DNA from: CAVOKN01 sp963696505
GTDB taxonomy: Bacteria > Pseudomonadota > Gammaproteobacteria > Burkholderiales > Rhodocyclaceae
Assembly: GCA_963696505.1 (NCBI GenBank)
Contig: CAVOKN010000026.1
Location: 1-64,000, forward strand
Direction: 5' to 3'
DNA: 64,000 bases
Below the pieces are notes generated by a model. It made no database searches. It saw nothing but the letters and a program-made list of their open reading frames with translations, and was not told the DNA's origin. Within the stretch, counting starts at the first letter, position 1. Each line of letters opens with the position of its first letter. A program made the position numbers and the translations under genes. Positions 8,356-16,654 of this stretch are shown here, in pieces.

Positions 8356-8747
8356 TTGGGCGGCTGGTCGGGTGCGGGCGACGGGTTCTGCGGCGCGGTT
8401 GACGGTGCGCTGGCCGCCGCGGCGGCCTGCTGAAGGAAGTTCCAGGGCCACAGCGCGGGGTTGGCGAAGGGATTGTCGGGCGCCTCGCCGCCGGAATCGC
8501 TGGGCTGGCCCATCGCCTGCATCGCTGCCAGCGTGTGGCGCTGCATTTCCAGCCCCTGGATGCTCATGTGGAGCATGTTCATGTTCATCTTGAGCCAGCC
8601 TTCCACCGCGCGCAGATCGGCGATGCGCTTGTCGAGCTCGTTGAGGTCGAGGGTCGGCGTGACCATGCCGGGCAGATTGAAGCCCATGCTCGACCACATG
8701 TTCTTGAGGAAGTCCAGGGGGTCCTGGCCAGAGGCTTGGTGCGACAT
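8352..8747 (-). CDS. phaM: PhaM-family polyhydroxyalkanoate granule regulatory protein
   Basis: This 131-residue protein has the PhaM pattern: DPLDFLKNMWSSMG near the N terminus, PTLDLNELDKRIADLRAVEGWL in the middle (here seen as two adjoining blocks), and a coiled, methionine-rich helix (NMNMLHMSIQGLEMQRHTL), then a low-complexity Ala/Pro tail. In Ralstonia PhaM activates PHA synthase and links granules to the nucleoid. The start is ATG 8747. It overlaps the FIST gene by four bases, an arrangement that hints at a shared role. The usual basic C-terminal DNA-binding tail (KP-rich) is not obvious here, so nucleoid binding is uncertain. Confidence 0.72.
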   Translation of the reverse strand: MSHQASGQDPLDFLKNMWSSMGFNLPGMVTPTLDLNELDKRIADLRAVEGWLKMNMNMLHMSIQGLEMQRHTLAAMQAMGQPSDSGGEAPDNPFANPALWPWNFLQQAAAAASAPSTAPQNPSPAPDQPPK

Positions 8748-8838
8748 GGGCGCTCCACGGGGAGTGAAGCGGCGATCTTACTCCAAAGCTTCGTTGCCCC
8801 CGGAGCCTGTCGCTGGGGAGTTGCGCGCCGGGGACGCT

Positions 8839-9081
8839 TCAGCGTGCTTGTTCGTGGGCGATGCGCACCGCTTCCGCTGGCGCCTGCCCGGCGCCGAGCC
8901 GTATCACCGAAGGGGTCAGGAAGCGCATCGAACCGTCGAGCCAGACCAGGGCGACGAAAGCGGCACCGGTGGCCAGACCGATGGCGAGTACGGCGATCAG
9001 AACCGACTGCAGCCGCTTTCGGGTGCTGACTATAGGTCGCTCCGCCTGCAACTCCGACGCGAGCTGTTGGGATTGGGTCAT
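8839..9081 (-). CDS. Small single-pass membrane protein of unknown function
   Basis: This 80-residue frame codes for a basic N-terminal part, one clear membrane helix (VLIAVLAIGLATGAAFVALV, about residues 27-46) and a short tail. I do not recognise a family. It lies between phaM and the sensor kinase on the same strand. The membrane helix and sensible length support a real gene, but the ribosome-binding site (AAAGGG) is only fair. Confidence 0.5.
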   Translation of the reverse strand: MTQSQQLASELQAERPIVSTRKRLQSVLIAVLAIGLATGAAFVALVWLDGSMRFLTPSVIRLGAGQAPAEAVRIAHEQAR

Positions 9082-9232
9082 GGCGCCCTTTCTGTATCCG
9101 GTCTTGTTGGTCTTGCAGGCGCTCGGGAATCAGCGGAAAGCCTCCCGAGCACTGGACCCCATTGTTGCGCGATCGGTGGCGTGCGGGTATCGGTCAAATG
9201 GATGAGGGCCGCGCGTTGCGCGGATGGCGATG

Positions 9233-11035
9233 CTATCGCCGCGGATCAGCGGTAGGCCGACGCAGCTCGAAATTGATGAGGGTGCGCAGCTTGGCAGGCA
9301 TCACCGGTTTGAGCAGGAGGTGGAAGCCTCCTTCCTTTGCTTCGGCGATCCGCTCTGGCGTCGTGCTGCCGGTGATCATGATTGCGGGAATCTCCTTGCC
9401 GAAACGGGCGCGCAGTGAGCGTACCGCTTCGGTTCCGGTTTCGTCGGCGCGCAAGTGGTAGTCGGCGATGATCAGGTCGGGAGCGGGCGTGCCCGCGGAC
9501 AGTGCGTCCAGCGCATCGCGGGCGGACGGGTGGGTGGTCACCTGCGCGCCCCAGCCCTGGAGCAGGGCCGATACTCCTTCCAGTACAAGTTGTTCGTCGT
9601 CAACAACGAGGATGTGGCGGTTCGAGAAGTCGTGCACCGCGGGGATCGGCTGCGGGGCTCGTGGAGCCGACAGGACGGGTTTGCTGCCCAGCGGAAGTTC
9701 CAGACGGAACATGCTGCCGCGTCCGGCTCGGGATTTCAGTTCCAGAGGATGCTGCAGCAGGGCGCTGAGCCGCTTGACGATGGACAGTCCGAGGCCAAGA
9801 CCCTTGCGTCGGTCCCGCTCGGGATTGCCGATCTGTACGAACTCGTCGAAGACCCGTTGCTGTTGATCCTCTGCTATGCCTACCCCGGTGTCCCACACCT
9901 CGATCCGCAGGCACTGAGCGCAACGCCGGCAACCCACCAGCACCCCGCCGGTGTACGTATAGCGCAACGCATTGGTGATCAGGTTGCGCAGGATACGCTC
10001 CAGCAGCAGCGGATCGGAGCGTACGTACTGGTGGAACGAATGGATTCGCAGTTGCAGGCCCCGCTCGCGGGCTTCCGGCTCGAAATCCACGGCCACGCGA
10101 TCCAGCAGGTTGTGGATGTCGAAGTCGCTCACTTCGGGCCTGATCGCCCCAGCGTCGATCTTCGACAGATCGAGCAATTCGTTGAACAGCTTCTCCAGGG
10201 CATCCACCGAAGCGCCGATGCTGCTCACGACGTTCGAGACACCGGGATCGCGCACCTTCTCGGACAATGCGGCAGCGAAGAGCCCCAAGGCATGCAGCGG
10301 TTGCCGCAGGTCGTGGCTGGCTGCAGCGAAGAACTGGGACTTGGCGCGGTTCAATTGCTCCGCCATCTGACGCGCGCGTTCGAGTTCGGCATTCTGCTTC
10401 TGAAGCTCGGCAACCAAGACTTCGTTGCGGAAGCGGTTACGCAGCGAGGCGCTGAGCAGCCGGTTGTACTTGATGCCCACAGCGAGCACGCCCAGCATGA
10501 CGCAGAAAGTGATGAAGCCGATGATCAGGTGCAGACGGTCGCCCTGCCAGAGGTTGATGCCGATGATCGACAGCAGCGTCGGGAGGACGAAAACGTAGAA
10601 GGACGGCGCATGGGATGCGATCAGCGGGACCGCCACTGAGGTGATGGCGAAGATCGAGATGATGAGGATGGTCTGGTAGGAATCGGATCCCGGCACGAAG
10701 AACATGATGGCTGCCGTGGCCCAGATGCAGCCGGAAATGCCGGAGCCGATCATCCAGTAACGGCCCCAGCGCTCGTGCTCGCCTTCGGGTATGCCGCCCT
10801 TGCGGAAGCGCACGTATAGCCCGAGGCGCCAGCTCTGGTTTGCCGCCATGGCCAGGCCCCACGCCAGCAGTGTGACGTGGGAGACCACCGGCCACAGCAC
10901 CGCCGCCAGCAGGATCACGCCCACCATCGTTCCGCTGACCGAAACCGGCAGTTGGTGGTAGATCATCCGCACCTGCTCGGCCGCGACGAGAGGGTCTAGC
11001 GCTCGGCCGTGATCGTCAGCCGTGTTGCGCGTCAT
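9233..11035 (-). CDS. Membrane hybrid histidine kinase with C-terminal receiver
   Basis: This 600-residue sensor has an N-terminal membrane block of about six helices (residues about 30-200), a short coiled coil (LVAELQKQNAELERARQMAEQL) and a HisKA domain with H241 in AASHDLRQPLHALGLF. An HATPase domain follows (NLITNALRYT, DTGVGIA, GLGLGLSIV). The C-terminal receiver has acidic residues in ILVVDDEQ and phospho-acceptor D525 (IIADYHL). It is a hybrid kinase that autophosphorylates and can pass phosphate internally or to a separate regulator. The LuxR-type regulator next to it on the same strand (11099-11791) is the obvious partner. The signal is unknown. Confidence 0.88.
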   Translation of the reverse strand: MTRNTADDHGRALDPLVAAEQVRMIYHQLPVSVSGTMVGVILLAAVLWPVVSHVTLLAWGLAMAANQSWRLGLYVRFRKGGIPEGEHERWGRYWMIGSGISGCIWATAAIMFFVPGSDSYQTILIISIFAITSVAVPLIASHAPSFYVFVLPTLLSIIGINLWQGDRLHLIIGFITFCVMLGVLAVGIKYNRLLSASLRNRFRNEVLVAELQKQNAELERARQMAEQLNRAKSQFFAAASHDLRQPLHALGLFAAALSEKVRDPGVSNVVSSIGASVDALEKLFNELLDLSKIDAGAIRPEVSDFDIHNLLDRVAVDFEPEARERGLQLRIHSFHQYVRSDPLLLERILRNLITNALRYTYTGGVLVGCRRCAQCLRIEVWDTGVGIAEDQQQRVFDEFVQIGNPERDRRKGLGLGLSIVKRLSALLQHPLELKSRAGRGSMFRLELPLGSKPVLSAPRAPQPIPAVHDFSNRHILVVDDEQLVLEGVSALLQGWGAQVTTHPSARDALDALSAGTPAPDLIIADYHLRADETGTEAVRSLRARFGKEIPAIMITGSTTPERIAEAKEGGFHLLLKPVMPAKLRTLINFELRRPTADPRR

Positions 11036-11098
11036 GGTCGTCTCGCCGCTGCCATCGCACTTGGGAATCAGGCTTCGCCTGGCGGGTGCCGGATGCTT

Positions 11099-11791
11099 CT
11101 AGGGCCGGCCTTGGCCGCGCCTCAAGTGCAGTCCGAGCCGGTTTGCGGCGAGCACGGCCTGGGTGCGGTTGGCGACGTTCAGGGCCTTGAGGATGGCGGT
11201 GACGTGAATCTTCACCGTCCCCTCCGCCAGCCTGAGTTCGCGGCAGATCAGCTTGTTCGGCAGGCCCTGCAGCATCAGATGAAGGACGTCTGTCTGGCGG
11301 TCGGTGAGGCCGAGATCGGCGACGGAGACCGGCGGCTTGGACGCTAGCGATGTGGCGTGGGAATCGGGTTCGGCGAGCGGCGAGGTCGCCGCGCCGCCGG
11401 CCATGGCCTGGGGCGGGAAGTAGACGTCGCCCGACAGCACCAGACGCAGGGCATTGACCATCTGCGCACCGGACGATGTCTTGGGGATGAATCCCATGGC
11501 CCCGGCCTCGAGGGCACCCAGCACCAGCCCGGGCTCGTCGCGGGCAGAGACGACTACGACCGGCAGGGCGGGAAAACGGGTGCGGAAGATTTCGAGGCCG
11601 GACAACTCGCTGCTGCCGGGCAGGGAGAGATCGAGCAAGACGAGGTCGAGATCAATGTGGCCTTCGGCGAGGGCAAGCCCGCTCTCGCAGTCCTCGGCCT
11701 CGATCATCACCACTCGGCTATCCAGTTGCACGAGGACATGGCGTAAGGCTTCCCGGATCAACGGGTGGTCGTCGATGACCAGCATTTTCAT
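11099..11791 (-). CDS. LuxR/NarL-family response regulator
   Basis: This 230-residue protein has an N-terminal receiver (VIDDHPLIRE; phospho-acceptor D54 in VLLDLSLPG; conserved Lys in GFIPKTSS) and a C-terminal NarL-type helix-turn-helix (LTDRQTDVLHLMLQGLPNKLICRELRLAEGTVKIHVTAI, given here as the HTH block of about residues 160-200). It is probably activated by the hybrid kinase encoded 63 bp downstream on the same strand and then binds DNA as a dimer. Target genes cannot be told from the sequence. Confidence 0.88.
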   Translation of the reverse strand: MKMLVIDDHPLIREALRHVLVQLDSRVVMIEAEDCESGLALAEGHIDLDLVLLDLSLPGSSELSGLEIFRTRFPALPVVVVSARDEPGLVLGALEAGAMGFIPKTSSGAQMVNALRLVLSGDVYFPPQAMAGGAATSPLAEPDSHATSLASKPPVSVADLGLTDRQTDVLHLMLQGLPNKLICRELRLAEGTVKIHVTAILKALNVANRTQAVLAANRLGLHLRRGQGRP

Positions 11792-12145
11792 TGTGGTGCC
11801 CCGGGTACGGATCTCGGCAACGGACCTCCCGCCGCTGCGGACGGGCGAGTATAGCCGATCCGTCGGGGCCGACTTCCGTTCAACCTGAAAACGGTGATTG
11901 ATCCGCGAAGTACGCGAAGCTCACCAAGCGATTCAACGGCTTGCCATCATCGGGCAATCCGCCGAACGGGTGACCCTACGACACACGCCTGACCCGCCTT
12001 GGCGGGACGGCCTTCGCGGATCACCAACTGCCGTTTCTGCGTTCAAACCCGGTCCGGGGACGGGTGCCGTCGGCGAGCTTCGACCTGCCGGCGAACCGGC
12101 ACGCGGCATGAGCGCGGCCGACAATCACGAAACGCCCAGGGCGAA
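11792..12145. other. Non-coding stretch between response regulator and IS1595-type element
   Basis: I see no supported gene here. It probably holds the promoter of the kinase-regulator pair on the minus strand. A short dyad (CCGCGAAGTACGCGAAG) lies near 11900. No clear sigma-70 promoter stands out. Confidence 0.35.
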
Positions 12146-12153
12146 GATCATCC

Positions 12154-13233
12154 CCACCGTCCGGTTGCTTCCCAAACGTGAAGCTGCGATCATTTTTGCA
12201 CTGTGGTCGCCAGACTCCCGTTCCCGACGTCACTCCCGGACTTCATGCGGCTCTTCCCGGATGATGCGGCTTGTGCGGCGCACCTGGAAAAGGTCCGGTG
12301 GCCTGGCGGCTTCGTCTGCCAGTACTGCGGTTTACATGACGAGCCGAGCCGCTTCCCGAACCGTTCTTCCGTTGTGCTTCGATGTCGCAGCTGCAAGCGT
12401 GACACGTCGCTGACGGCCGACACAGTCATGCAGCGGACGCACATGCCGATCTCGATCTGGTTTTGGGCCGCGTACCTCGTGTCGAGTCAAACGCCGGGCA
12501 TGAGCGCAGTGCAATTCCAGCGGCAACTCGGCCTGAAACGTTATGAGACGGCCTTCCAGATTCTGCACAAGCTGCGTGTGGCAATGGTGCGCCCTGATCG
12601 TGACCGCATCGGAGGTGGCTTCCCGGTCGAGGTCAACGAGACGTGGGTCGGGGGCCGCACGCGCGGCGAAGGGCGCGGACGGCACCACAAGACGCTGGTC
12701 TTAGGCGCGATCGAAGCGCGCAAGCGCAAAGTGAACGAGGGGCAAAGGGATCGCCAGCAAGGCATTGCCGCGTCGGGGTGGCCTCTACGCCGGGCGCCTG
12801 CGCCTGCACGTCGCTCCTGACCGCTCGGCGAAATCGCTGGAGGGCTTCGTGCTTGACTCGGTGCAGCCAGGTACGCACATCACGACCGACGATTGGTCGG
12901 GCTACGACCCCCTCGCGCTGCAAGGCTACCGACTCACCCAGGTTGCGCAACGCGGCGACGCCGACATCACAGAGAAGCACTTGCCGCTCATCCACCTCGT
13001 CTTCGGCAACCTGAAAACCTGGCTGAATGGCGTTAACCACGGCGTCTCGCCGCAGCACCTTCAGGCATACCTGAACGAATTCACGTTCCGCTTCAACCGG
13101 CGGTTCTTCCCCTTCACTGCCTTCCAGAGCCTGCTCGGGATCGGAGCCGCGACGCAGCCGACGACCTACGACGCGTTCTACAACACGGGGCGCCGCCCGA
13201 AGCCTCCCGTAGGGAACTAACCGGATAAGCATT
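12154..13233 (+). mobile_element. IS1595-family (ISXO2-like) element, decayed; ends approximate
   Basis: The transposase gene is flanked by imperfect inverted repeats: TCCGGTTGCTTCCC at 12160-12173, and at 13212-13225 the complement of TCCGGTTAGTTCCC (12 of 14 match). The 8-mer GATCATCC occurs just outside on both sides in direct orientation (12146-12153 and 13234-13241), which fits the 8-bp duplications of this family. However, the distance from the 8-mer to the inverted repeat differs by two bases between sides, so the boundaries are approximate. Confidence 0.5.
12203..13220 (+). pseudogene. IS1595-family transposase, frameshifted and with altered active site
   Basis: The first part (GTG 12203 onward) has the N-terminal zinc-ribbon of ISXO2-like transposases (CQYCG and CRSCKRDTS) and the start of the DDE domain. 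The second part continues in another frame from about KGIASKALPRRGGLYAGRL to the end at 13220 (TTDDWSGYDPL, HLVFGNLKTWLNGVNHG, YLNEFTFRFNRRF). The frames meet at a GGGG run at 12739-12742; removing one G joins them. The first catalytic Asp, normally in VEVDETYVGG, reads Asn here (VEVNETWVGG). The element is therefore probably inactive even if the frameshift is a sequence error. Confidence 0.82.
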
Positions 13234-13971
13234 GATCATCCTTTGGTGCCAGCCAAAGGTCTGAGGGGCCGGAAATCCCGCAGTGGTAAAGTCCGCCGCG
13301 CCTGCCGCAGCGGCGGGTACGCGAATCGTTGATCGGGAGGCCTGTGAAACTGCTGGTGATCGAGGACCACACCCTCGTCCGGGAGGGCATGGCAGCGGTG
13401 TTGCGCGGGCTGGGGCTTTGCGTGGACGTGCTTCAGGCGCGCGATGCCGAATCCGCCCTGGATTGCCTCAAGGGCGGCCCGGCGGTGGAATTCGTGCTCC
13501 TCGACCTGCTGCTTCCCGGGATGGACGGCTTCGCCTTCCTCGGTCTGCTGCGGCAGCGCTTTCCGACGCTGCCGGTGGTGGTCGTTTCGGGAGTCGCCGA
13601 TTCGGTGGCCATCCGGCGCGTCGCCCGCCTTGGGGCTGCGGGTTTCGTGCACAAATCCTGCAGCAGCGACCAATTGCTGGATGCGGTGCGGGTCGTGCTC
13701 GAAGGTGGCGTTTGCTTTCCGGATTCGGAAACGGTGCTCGAAGCCGGCGGTCGCGGCCGGACCGTTCGCCAGCGGGACGTGGCGCGGGATGCCGGCCTGA
13801 CCCCCGCCCAGACCCGCGTGCTGGGCCTGCTATCCGAAGGCAAGACCAACCGCGAGATCGGCGATCTGCTGGGACTGACCGAGGGAACGGTGAAGATCCA
13901 CCTTTCGGCGATCTATCGAGCGCTGAAGTTGACATCCTCCCCGGCCTGAAGGCCGGAGATTCCTACGGCGC

Positions 13972-15192
13972 TCAGGCGCGGCATTGAGTCGCCCCTGAGT
14001 CGCTTCGGTGGGTTCCTGCTGCTGGCGGTCTTATTGCACCGCTCACTTCACAGGCTAGCCGGGCGTGTCCCGCCCTTAACACATTGATCGCGCCGACCAC
14101 ATCGGCGTTTTCCTCGAAGGCGCATTCGACGCATACGAACCGCTCTTGGGTCTTGCGGTTGTCCGCCGACACATGGCCGCAGCACGGACAGGTGCGGCTC
14201 GTGTTCTGCGGCGGCACCGCTATGAGATGGCCACCTCGCCAGGCCAGCTTGTAGTCCAGTTGGCGGCGGAACTCGAACCAGCCTTGGTCGAGGATAGACT
14301 TGTTCAGGCTGGACTTGGCCCGGACGTTCTTGCCCGGAGTTTCGGTGGTGCCCGCCGCCGACCTGGACATGTTCCGCACCTGCAAGTCCTCGATGCACAC
14401 CATCGCGTGGTTTTGGCTGATCGTGGTCGTGGCCTTGTGCAGGTAATCGCGGCGGGCGTTGCCGATACGGGTATGGATGCGCTGGACGCGGGCCTTCGCC
14501 TTCCTCCAGTTGTGGCTGAACTTGGCTTTGCGGCTCATGGCCTGCTGTGCCTTACGCAGCGCGGTTTCATGCCGCTTGAAACTGTTGAGCGGGGTATGGA
14601 ACGTGCCGTCCGACAGCGTGGCAAACGGGCTATGCCCATGTCTATGCCGACCGCGCCACCATTCGGCAACGGCTTGCTCGACCTCGCGCTCGGTCTGGAT
14701 CGACACGAACCACTTGCCACCGCTGGCTGACACTGTGACTTGTTTCACTTCGCCCATCACGTCGCGGCTGTTGCGGTAACGCAGCCAGCCGAGCTTTGGC
14801 AGGAAGATGCGGCTGTTGAGCTGATCGAGCTTGATCTGCTTCGGGTCGGGGTAGCGAAAGCTGTCGTGCCGGCCCTTCTTCTTGAAGCGCGGAAACTCGG
14901 CCCGCTTGGCGAAGAAATTGGCGTAGGCCCGCTCCAAATCCTTGAGCGTCTGTTGCAGCGGGTGAGCCGGCGCATCGGCCAACCATGCCGTGTCTGCGCC
15001 GTTGCGCCACGCGTTGAGCAGCTTGCACAGCGCGGCATAGCCGAGCTTGTTCTCGCCTTGTTCGTAGCGCTGCTTCTGCAACGCCAGCGCCTTGTTAAAC
15101 ACGAACCGGCAGGCGCCGGCGAAGCGGCGCATTTGGCGCTGCTGCGCACCGTCCGGCATCAGTTCGTACTTGAAGGCTTGAAGTCTTTGCAT
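13972..15192 (-). CDS. tnpB: TnpB RNA-guided nuclease homologue, probably inactive
   Basis: TnpB proteins are RNA-guided RuvC nucleases, ancestors of Cas12, that help IS605 elements persist. The 406-residue frame starts at ATG 15192 (MQRLQAFKYELMPDG). It has the N-terminal helix-turn-helix region, RuvC-II Glu in MVCIEDLQVRNM, a Cys4 zinc finger (TCPCCG and CVECAF) and RuvC-III Asp in NADVVGAINV. The RuvC-I segment, which should read NGGAVGIDMGIARFATLSDG, reads AEWWRGRHRHGHSPFATLSDG. The missing residues, including the catalytic Asp (GAC complementary to 14640-14642), are encoded one frame over between about 14624 and 14669. An extra T and a lost base cancel each other, so the frame stays open but the Asp is gone. 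Confidence 0.85.
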   Translation of the reverse strand: MQRLQAFKYELMPDGAQQRQMRRFAGACRFVFNKALALQKQRYEQGENKLGYAALCKLLNAWRNGADTAWLADAPAHPLQQTLKDLERAYANFFAKRAEFPRFKKKGRHDSFRYPDPKQIKLDQLNSRIFLPKLGWLRYRNSRDVMGEVKQVTVSASGGKWFVSIQTEREVEQAVAEWWRGRHRHGHSPFATLSDGTFHTPLNSFKRHETALRKAQQAMSRKAKFSHNWRKAKARVQRIHTRIGNARRDYLHKATTTISQNHAMVCIEDLQVRNMSRSAAGTTETPGKNVRAKSSLNKSILDQGWFEFRRQLDYKLAWRGGHLIAVPPQNTSRTCPCCGHVSADNRKTQERFVCVECAFEENADVVGAINVLRAGHARLACEVSGAIRPPAAGTHRSDSGATQCRA

Positions 15193-15214
15193 CGCCCAAT
15201 CATACTTTTGGTCT

Positions 15215-15628
15215 ATGCGCGATGATAACGATATTCGACATGGACGGCACTGCGTTTTCAAGATGCACGTCCATTTGGTCTTTGTCGCGAAATATCGACG
15301 CAGAGTCTTCGACGGCGACGCCATCGGGCGGCTTCGCGCCATTTTTGGGAAGCTCTGCGGCGACTTCGCGGCCGATCTGATTGAGATGGACGGCGAGGAC
15401 GATCATGTCCATCTGTTGGTGCAGTACCCGCCCAAGCTCGCCGTCTCGAATCTGGTGAACAGCCTCAAGGGCGTGTCCAGCCGCCTGCTGCGCAAAGAGC
15501 GCCCGGACATCCAGAAACGCTACTGGAAGGGCGTACTGTGGTCGCCGTCCTATTTCGCCGCCTCGTGTGGCGGAGCACCCATCAGCATCGTGCGCCAGTA
15601 CATCGAGCAGCAGCAGCGGCCACACTGA
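15215..15628 (+). CDS. tnpA: IS200/IS605-family TnpA, Y1 HUH transposase
   Basis: This 137-residue protein is of the usual length. The HUH metal-binding motif is H64-V-H66 (EDDHVHLLVQYPPK) and the nucleophilic tyrosine is Y129 in IVRQYIEQQ. TnpA dimers cut and rejoin single-stranded IS ends and are sufficient for transposition. The frame is intact and every catalytic residue is visible, so this copy could still move the element and TnpB could be dispensable for that. It is divergent from tnpB, with starts 22 bp apart. Confidence 0.93.
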   Translation: MRDDNDIRHGRHCVFKMHVHLVFVAKYRRRVFDGDAIGRLRAIFGKLCGDFAADLIEMDGEDDHVHLLVQYPPKLAVSNLVNSLKGVSSRLLRKERPDIQKRYWKGVLWSPSYFAASCGGAPISIVRQYIEQQQRPH

Positions 15629-15766
15629 AAACCAACGCCAAGGGCGCCTACGGCCTCCGCGCTCTCCTTCCCCGACCTGAACGGCGGGGCTTGCCGCGCA
15701 CCGGGTCAGCAGCCGGGCGCAGGCGCTAGTGATGATCCGGCGCGGCCACGCCTGAGGGGCGACGGC

Positions 15767-16528
15767 CTAAAGCAGGTAGCAGTGGAGCCGGGTGCCGCGC
15801 CGGTCGCCGACTTCGACGATCTGCGTGGCGGCGACGTCGGGAACCGGAAAGCTGTTGCTCACCAGCAGACTGCCGGGGCGCATCTCGGCGCGCGCCTTGT
15901 GCCACAGCCGCGGCATCGGCACCGGCGAGAGGAACGCATAGACCACCTCATAGCGGCCCAGATCCTCGCGCCAGAAGTCGGCGCGGCGAAAGGCGAGATT
16001 CGCCATCCGGCCGCCGAGGTGCGACAGCAGCCAGGGCAGGGGCGCGGTCTCGATGCCGGTGAAGTGGCAGTCCGGGCGGGCTTTGGCGAGCACCCGCAGC
16101 AAGCCGCCGGTGCCGCTGCCGAGGTCAAGGCAGCTCACTGCCTCGCGCTGCGGGATCAGGGACAGGAGGGCCTGCGCGGTACTGCGGTTGGTGAGATAAA
16201 GCGGCACCCGGCTGCGGAAGCTCGACCAGTAGATCAGCAGCAGCAACACGAAGGCGCCGAGGTACCAGCCGGGCGGGATGGCAAGGCGCGGCGCCAGCAC
16301 CAGCGCCGGCGCGAAGCCGAGGTGTAGAGCCAGCCACCAGCGCTCGGCGCCGAAAGTCAGTGCCAGCAGAGCGGCGACCGCGCCCTGGACGAAGGCCAGA
16401 GTCAGCAGGTCGGCAGCACCGAGGCCGATCGCCCTGGCGGTCAGCCACACCAGCAGCCAGGCGGCCACCTGAGCGACGAGTGCCTTCAGGGCGGCCATGC
16501 TGAACGGACGGAGGCGGGGCAGACGCAC
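15767..16528 (-). CDS. Membrane-anchored class I SAM-dependent methyltransferase
   Basis: The protein (up to 253 residues) starts with three or four hydrophobic segments (about residues 10-100). A Rossmann methyltransferase domain follows, with the SAM-binding motif CLDLGSGTGG and an acidic residue at the end of the next strand (FTGIETAPLPW). The substrate is unknown. GTG 16528 gives the longest form; ATG 16498 (MAALKALVAQ) is an equally good start, and neither has a strong ribosome-binding site. It lies downstream of the oxidoreductase gene on the same strand but is separated from it by about 125 bp that hold a palindromic repeat. Confidence 0.7.
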   Translation of the reverse strand: MRLPRLRPFSMAALKALVAQVAAWLLVWLTARAIGLGAADLLTLAFVQGAVAALLALTFGAERWWLALHLGFAPALVLAPRLAIPPGWYLGAFVLLLLIYWSSFRSRVPLYLTNRSTAQALLSLIPQREAVSCLDLGSGTGGLLRVLAKARPDCHFTGIETAPLPWLLSHLGGRMANLAFRRADFWREDLGRYEVVYAFLSPVPMPRLWHKARAEMRPGSLLVSNSFPVPDVAATQIVEVGDRRGTRLHCYLL

Positions 16529-16589
16529 GCCCGCACCCGTCCCCAGGATCCTGACGTAGGGCGCGCCATGCGCGCCGATCCAGGCCTAC

Positions 16590-16618
16590 GAACGGTGCGC
16601 AAGGCGCACGCTACGGCT
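16590..16618. repeat. GGTGCGC-AAG-GCGCAC palindromic repeat
   Basis: A short dyad, GTGCGC at 16595-16600 and GCGCAC at 16604-16609, is flanked by CTACGAAC and GCTACGG. The motif resembles a dispersed palindrome common between genes in betaproteobacteria. Here it sits between the methyltransferase start and the oxidoreductase stop, where it could form a hairpin. Confidence 0.4.
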
Positions 16619-16654
16619 CGGGGCATCGGCGGTTGCGCTTTCGATCTCGGCCAC

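Larger units (their letters stand above)
13929..15704. mobile_element. IS605-type element (IS200/IS605 family) with divergent tnpA and tnpB
   Basis: Boundaries come from restoring the interrupted LuxR frame: removing 13929-15704 (1776 bp) joins AAG to GTCAGC with no duplicated bases, as expected for single-strand transposition. The tnpB-side end, read on the minus strand, finishes in GGATGTCAA, matching the TCAA-type right-end cleavage motif described for IS608. On the same strand the base before the tnpA-side end is preceded by CTGAC. Subterminal hairpins lie at 13941-13956 (CCGGCCT/AGGCCGG) and 15670-15689 (CCCCG/CGGGG). The genes tnpA (plus) and tnpB (minus) start 22 bp apart. Confidence 0.88.
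13344..15755 (+). pseudogene. LuxR/NarL-family response regulator interrupted by an IS605-type element
   Basis: The 5' part (13344-13928) starts at GTG with GGGAGG just upstream. It encodes a receiver (LLVIEDHTLVRE, phospho-acceptor D54 in VLLDLLLPGMDG, Lys in GFVHKSCS) and most of a NarL-type helix-turn-helix (LTPAQTRVLGLLSEGKTNRE, GTVKIHLSAIYRALK). The remaining codons lie at 15705-15755, beyond the IS, and read V-S-S-R-A-Q-A-L-V-M-I-R-R-G-H-A-stop. Joining 13928 to 15705 gives an uninterrupted 211-residue protein with the canonical ALKVSSRAQALV helix. As it stands, the frame runs six codons into the IS and stops at 13949, losing the last helix. Confidence 0.9.

Noticed and set aside
12146..13241. 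GATCATCC as an exact target duplication of the IS1595 element.
   Set aside because: The distance from this 8-mer to the inverted repeat differs by two bases between the ends, so it may be chance; I kept it only as a hint in the mobile element entry.
13929..13933. TTGAC as a target motif flanking the left side of the IS605 element.
   Set aside because: Reading the joined LuxR frame and the TCAA-type right end, these bases belong to the element itself; placing the boundary after TTGAC also gives a frame but a less typical helix sequence (ALKLTSSRAQ).
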